From JAUPVL01 sp964481235 (lineage in GTDB: Bacteria > Patescibacteriota > Saccharimonadia > CAILAD01 > BJGX01), in assembly GCA_964481235.1 (NCBI GenBank), contig CAYZYH010000018.1, positions 1 through 15,549 on the forward strand: a stretch of 15,549 nucleotides of DNA. Direction: 5' to 3'. Made by a program: the position numbers and the translations under genes. Positions 13,880-15,549 of the stretch are shown in pieces. The first letter of the stretch is position 1. The number at the start of each line of letters is the position of its first letter. Under the pieces are notes generated by a model. That model was given only the letters and a program-made list of their open reading frames with translations, was not told the origin of the DNA and made no database searches.

Positions 13880-13888
13880 ATTCTAGCA
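13880..13888 (-). promoter_or_regulatory. Extended -10 promoter, leaderless start of the 425-residue orphan
   Basis: On the minus strand TGC-TAGAAT (hexamer 13880-13885) is followed by 6 nt and ATG. No convincing -35 box. Confidence 0.65.
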
Positions 13889-13914
13889 TAAGTATAATAG
13901 TTATATGTAATTAA

Positions 13915-13940
13915 AAACCCCGATACTACTATCGAGGTTT
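13915..13940 (-). terminator. Intrinsic terminator of the 103-residue gene
   Basis: AAACCTCGATA/TATCGGGGTTT read on the minus strand (one C-A mismatch) with loop GTAG, followed by a T-run. It lies just after the stop of the gene at 13942-14253. Confidence 0.82.
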
Positions 13941-13941
13941 A

Positions 13942-14253
13942 TCAATTGGCTCGTGTAACGCCGCCAATATAGTTTCTACAAAGTGTGCAACTGGTATTGT
14001 GTATAACTACACTATCAATAAATGGTTTGTCGTGCTTGAGGGCATTATCAATACAGACTCGGTTCACCAAACACTCGGTTGAGTGAAACTCGTCATAGTC
14101 TGCTCGTTGATCTATCAAGATAGTTTCGTCGAATGGATCAACAAAGTTTTCGAAAACTCCTGGAGTGTCCAAGGTTTCTACCGGCACAATTCTAAATAGA
14201 CTATGTAGTCTACCCAGAAAATCACTGTAGGTAAGTCTTTGGGTTGTCACCAC
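13942..14253 (-). CDS. Small hypothetical protein, cysteine pairs near the C-terminus
   Basis: I do not recognise this 103-residue protein. It has a hydrophobic-charged N-terminal half (LTYSDFLGRLHSLFRIVPVETLD) and four cysteines in the C-terminal half, as CLVNRVC and SCTLC. With neighbouring histidines these could bind a metal, but no known motif is matched. No signal peptide or membrane segment. The start is one of two adjacent GTG codons (14251-14253 or 14248-14250), with AGG close by but no well-spaced Shine-Dalgarno sequence, so the N-terminus is uncertain. It is followed by a good terminator on the same strand. Confidence 0.65.
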   Translation of the reverse strand: MVTTQRLTYSDFLGRLHSLFRIVPVETLDTPGVFENFVDPFDETILIDQRADYDEFHSTECLVNRVCIDNALKHDKPFIDSVVIHNTSCTLCRNYIGGVTRAN

Positions 14254-14326
14254 CTGCTCTTTTCTGTATTTAGGTGCTATGGTGTCAATATTTTACAACA
14301 GATTACTCAAATAGGCAAGTAAAATG

Positions 14327-14344
14327 CCCTAGATAACTCTAGGG
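14327..14344 (-). terminator. Intrinsic terminator of the CYTH gene
   Basis: Perfect 7-bp stem CCCTAGA/TCTAGGG with a 4-nt loop, followed on the minus strand by CATTTTAC. It lies 11 bp after the CYTH stop codon. Confidence 0.8.
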
Positions 14345-14354
14345 TAAAATATTA

Positions 14355-14897
14355 CTACATAGATGGTAATCCATACTGGGCTAAGCTACTGTTCTTATAG
14401 CCAGTCTCATAACTCACCTCATTTGCAACGCCTAGCCATACTGGCAACTCAAAGGTAAATATTTCTGGCCGAACATCTTTCAGCCATCTTAGCAGTGAGG
14501 TCTCATCAAGGACATCGTTGGTGACTAGCTCTACTAGCCACTCAGCCTCAATAGTTACAAGCCCTTTTAGATTGCCATGATAACTATCTAGTTCAAGCTT
14601 AACGCCATCTGGGGTATAAAACGTCCATCGTGTTTTTCTAAGCCCGTAAGTAGATAACGCCGCAAGATCGCTGTATAGCCATTCTGGAATAAACGTTTCA
14701 GCTTCTGCTCTGGCTACATCACCATTCGATTTTTTGGTTGCTGTATAGTTTCCGCCTGCACTTCTAATGCGAAACCCACCATTTTTAGTATCAATATAGT
14801 TTTGCTCTATTTCTTGAATACCGGCATTTGGTATGCGACCAAAGTCTGTAAAACCAAGCAAAACCCACTTGCGTTCTACCTCGATAGTTTGTGGCAA
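14355..14897 (-). CDS. CYTH-domain (triphosphate tunnel) protein
   Basis: The N-terminal IEVERKW holds the ExExK signature of the CYTH/triphosphate tunnel metalloenzyme family (E6, E8, K10). Matching tunnel residues follow: R43 and R45 in GGFRIRS, K55/K56, R63-E65-E67, R90, K100-E102-D104, and E117/E119. These are the acidic metal-binding and basic phosphate-binding positions of the beta-barrel. Known members hydrolyse inorganic triphosphate or thiamine triphosphate, or make cAMP; bacterial copies of this size are most often tripolyphosphatases. The 180-residue length is normal. The start is a TTG (14895-14897) with a perfect AAGGAG 5 nt upstream, unusual as a start codon but convincing. It sits in its own promoter-terminator unit. 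Confidence 0.9.
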   Translation of the reverse strand: MPQTIEVERKWVLLGFTDFGRIPNAGIQEIEQNYIDTKNGGFRIRSAGGNYTATKKSNGDVARAEAETFIPEWLYSDLAALSTYGLRKTRWTFYTPDGVKLELDSYHGNLKGLVTIEAEWLVELVTNDVLDETSLLRWLKDVRPEIFTFELPVWLGVANEVSYETGYKNSSLAQYGLPSM

Positions 14898-14928
14898 GGT
14901 ATCTCCTTGAAGTAATTAGGCCTACAAT

Positions 14929-14957
14929 AGGTTAGAACATACTAGTTTTGGCGTCAA
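14929..14957 (-). promoter_or_regulatory. Promoter of the CYTH gene, TTGACG-N17-TAACCT
   Basis: TTGACG (14952-14957) and TAACCT (14929-14934) are 17 nt apart on the minus strand, with a leader of about 25 nt leading to the AAGGAG site. The -10 is weak. A second TTGACT 5 nt further upstream has no good partner. Confidence 0.5.
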
Positions 14958-14984
14958 GTCAAAAAGTTTTAACTAAAAGTAAAA

Positions 14985-15004
14985 CCCCAGAATATCTTCT
15001 GGGG
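14985..15004 (-). terminator. Intrinsic terminator of the exonuclease gene
   Basis: Perfect 8-bp stem CCCCAGAA/TTCTGGGG with a 4-nt loop, followed on the minus strand by a T-rich tail (TTTTACTTTT). It is 7 bp past the stop codon. Confidence 0.9.
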
Positions 15005-15011
15005 CTATGTA

Positions 15012-15549
15012 TTATTTATCAAACATCTGTCGGGCAATCTCCCCCTGTTCAAGTGCATCGTCGTCAGCTCTGTGGGTGTGGGGCGTATCTACTGGATAGT
15101 ATTTGAGCATCTCTTTGCGGCCAGTCTTGGCAAATAGCTCTATACCATGCTTACCCATAAAGTAGCTCTTGAGGTCGATAGCGGTAAAGCCCACAAATCG
15201 ACGGCCCAAGAAGTGCACGCTGTACCAGTCTACATACATCATGTCCCAGGTTGAAAGGATGACCAAAACAGCCTTATCCCTGTGGTATTTGGCGAGCATT
15301 CTATTAACCCACCGTTCTAATGTTTCCATCGCCTCTCTTGCCGGTACCCCGATTACTTTTAGAGCTTCTCTATCTAGCCCACAAACTGCGAGCGCCTCGG
15401 CATCGAACTTCTCAGAAATAGGTTGAAACTCAATGTAGAAAGTTTCTTTTGGAAAGTCGATAAGACTAGTGCCCAAAGATAGTAGGGAGTAATCTCCCGG
15501 AATAGGGCCATCGGCCTCGAGATCTAGCGATATTAGTAGTTCATTGTTC
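15012..15549 (-). CDS. DEDDh 3'-5' exonuclease, partial (5' end beyond the window)
   Basis: The frame is open to the window edge: beyond an internal TTG at 15476 it continues as NNELLISLDLEADGPIP, GDYSLLSLG, and so on. The Exo I motif DLEADG with catalytic D and E is therefore present, and the true start lies to the right. Exo II is STWDMMYVDWYSVHFLG, and Exo III is HRADDDALEQG with the DEDDh histidine. This is the RNase T/DnaQ-like superfamily, which trims 3' ends of single-stranded nucleic acids. Close family members are small, about 180-200 residues, so only a short N-terminal piece is likely missing. No polymerase is fused. The substrate (DNA, RNA or small oligonucleotides) is unknown. 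Confidence 0.88.
   Translation of the reverse strand, partial: NNELLISLDLEADGPIPGDYSLLSLGTSLIDFPKETFYIEFQPISEKFDAEALAVCGLDREALKVIGVPAREAMETLERWVNRMLAKYHRDKAVLVILSTWDMMYVDWYSVHFLGRRFVGFTAIDLKSYFMGKHGIELFAKTGRKEMLKYYPVDTPHTHRADDDALEQGEIARQMFDK

Noticed and set aside
14260..14288. Promoter for the 103-residue gene using TTGACA at 14283-14288
   Set aside because: The -35 is perfect, but no acceptable -10 lies 16-18 nt away; the nearest TAAATA is only 10 nt off.

Overview
The window looks like a piece of a small, AT-rich bacterial chromosome, most probably from the Candidate Phyla Radiation (Patescibacteria), with Saccharibacteria as my best guess. The reasons are a tandem pair of FemX-type peptidoglycan-bridge enzymes, a compact 791-residue valyl-tRNA synthetase, very short or overlapping gene junctions, many lone genes with no recognisable family, and first genes that seem to be translated from leaderless mRNAs. 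The genetic code looks standard: TAA, TAG and TGA all end genes at sensible places. The taxonomic call is inference from content and style, not from a marker gene.

Layout. 69-2020: comF-like gene (+), then on the minus strand a Nudix hydrolase followed by a 73-residue acidic protein, and a small protein with an ADP-ribosyltransferase-like pattern. 2117-2948: two tRNA-Ser genes (GCT and TGA, both with encoded CCA) flanking an orphan gene. The last 24 bp of the tRNA-Ser(GCT) region are repeated 177 bp further on, which resembles a pair of attachment sites left by a lost element. 3047-3811: a 254-residue orphan (+). 3908-7148: valS (-) and an overlapping membrane-anchored TPR-like gene. 7277-8767: an acidic Pro/Thr/Glu-rich coiled-coil protein and a 78-residue ParB-like protein, both (+), the second behind a four-codon upstream ORF. 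8813-10461 (-): a small gene plus four tRNAs (Leu-TAA, Leu-TAG, Val-TAC and a CAT tRNA) sharing one promoter and one terminator, then tsaD. 10571-12591 (+): two femX genes overlapping by ATGA. 12596-15549 (-): two orphans, a CYTH-domain phosphatase-like gene, and a DEDDh 3'-5' exonuclease that runs off the right edge.

The recognisable genes serve translation (valS, tsaD, six tRNAs), cell-wall cross-bridge synthesis (femX pair), DNA uptake (comF) and nucleotide or phosphate housekeeping (Nudix, CYTH, exonuclease). About half of the proteins have no family I recognise. No CRISPR array, transposase, phage gene or complete novel defence system is visible. The most distinctive signal is regulatory: six genes have an extended -10 box (TGn followed by a TATAAT-like hexamer) ending only 5-7 nt before the start codon. 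This implies leaderless transcripts and moves several starts inward. Genes with longer leaders or inside operons have Shine-Dalgarno sequences instead.
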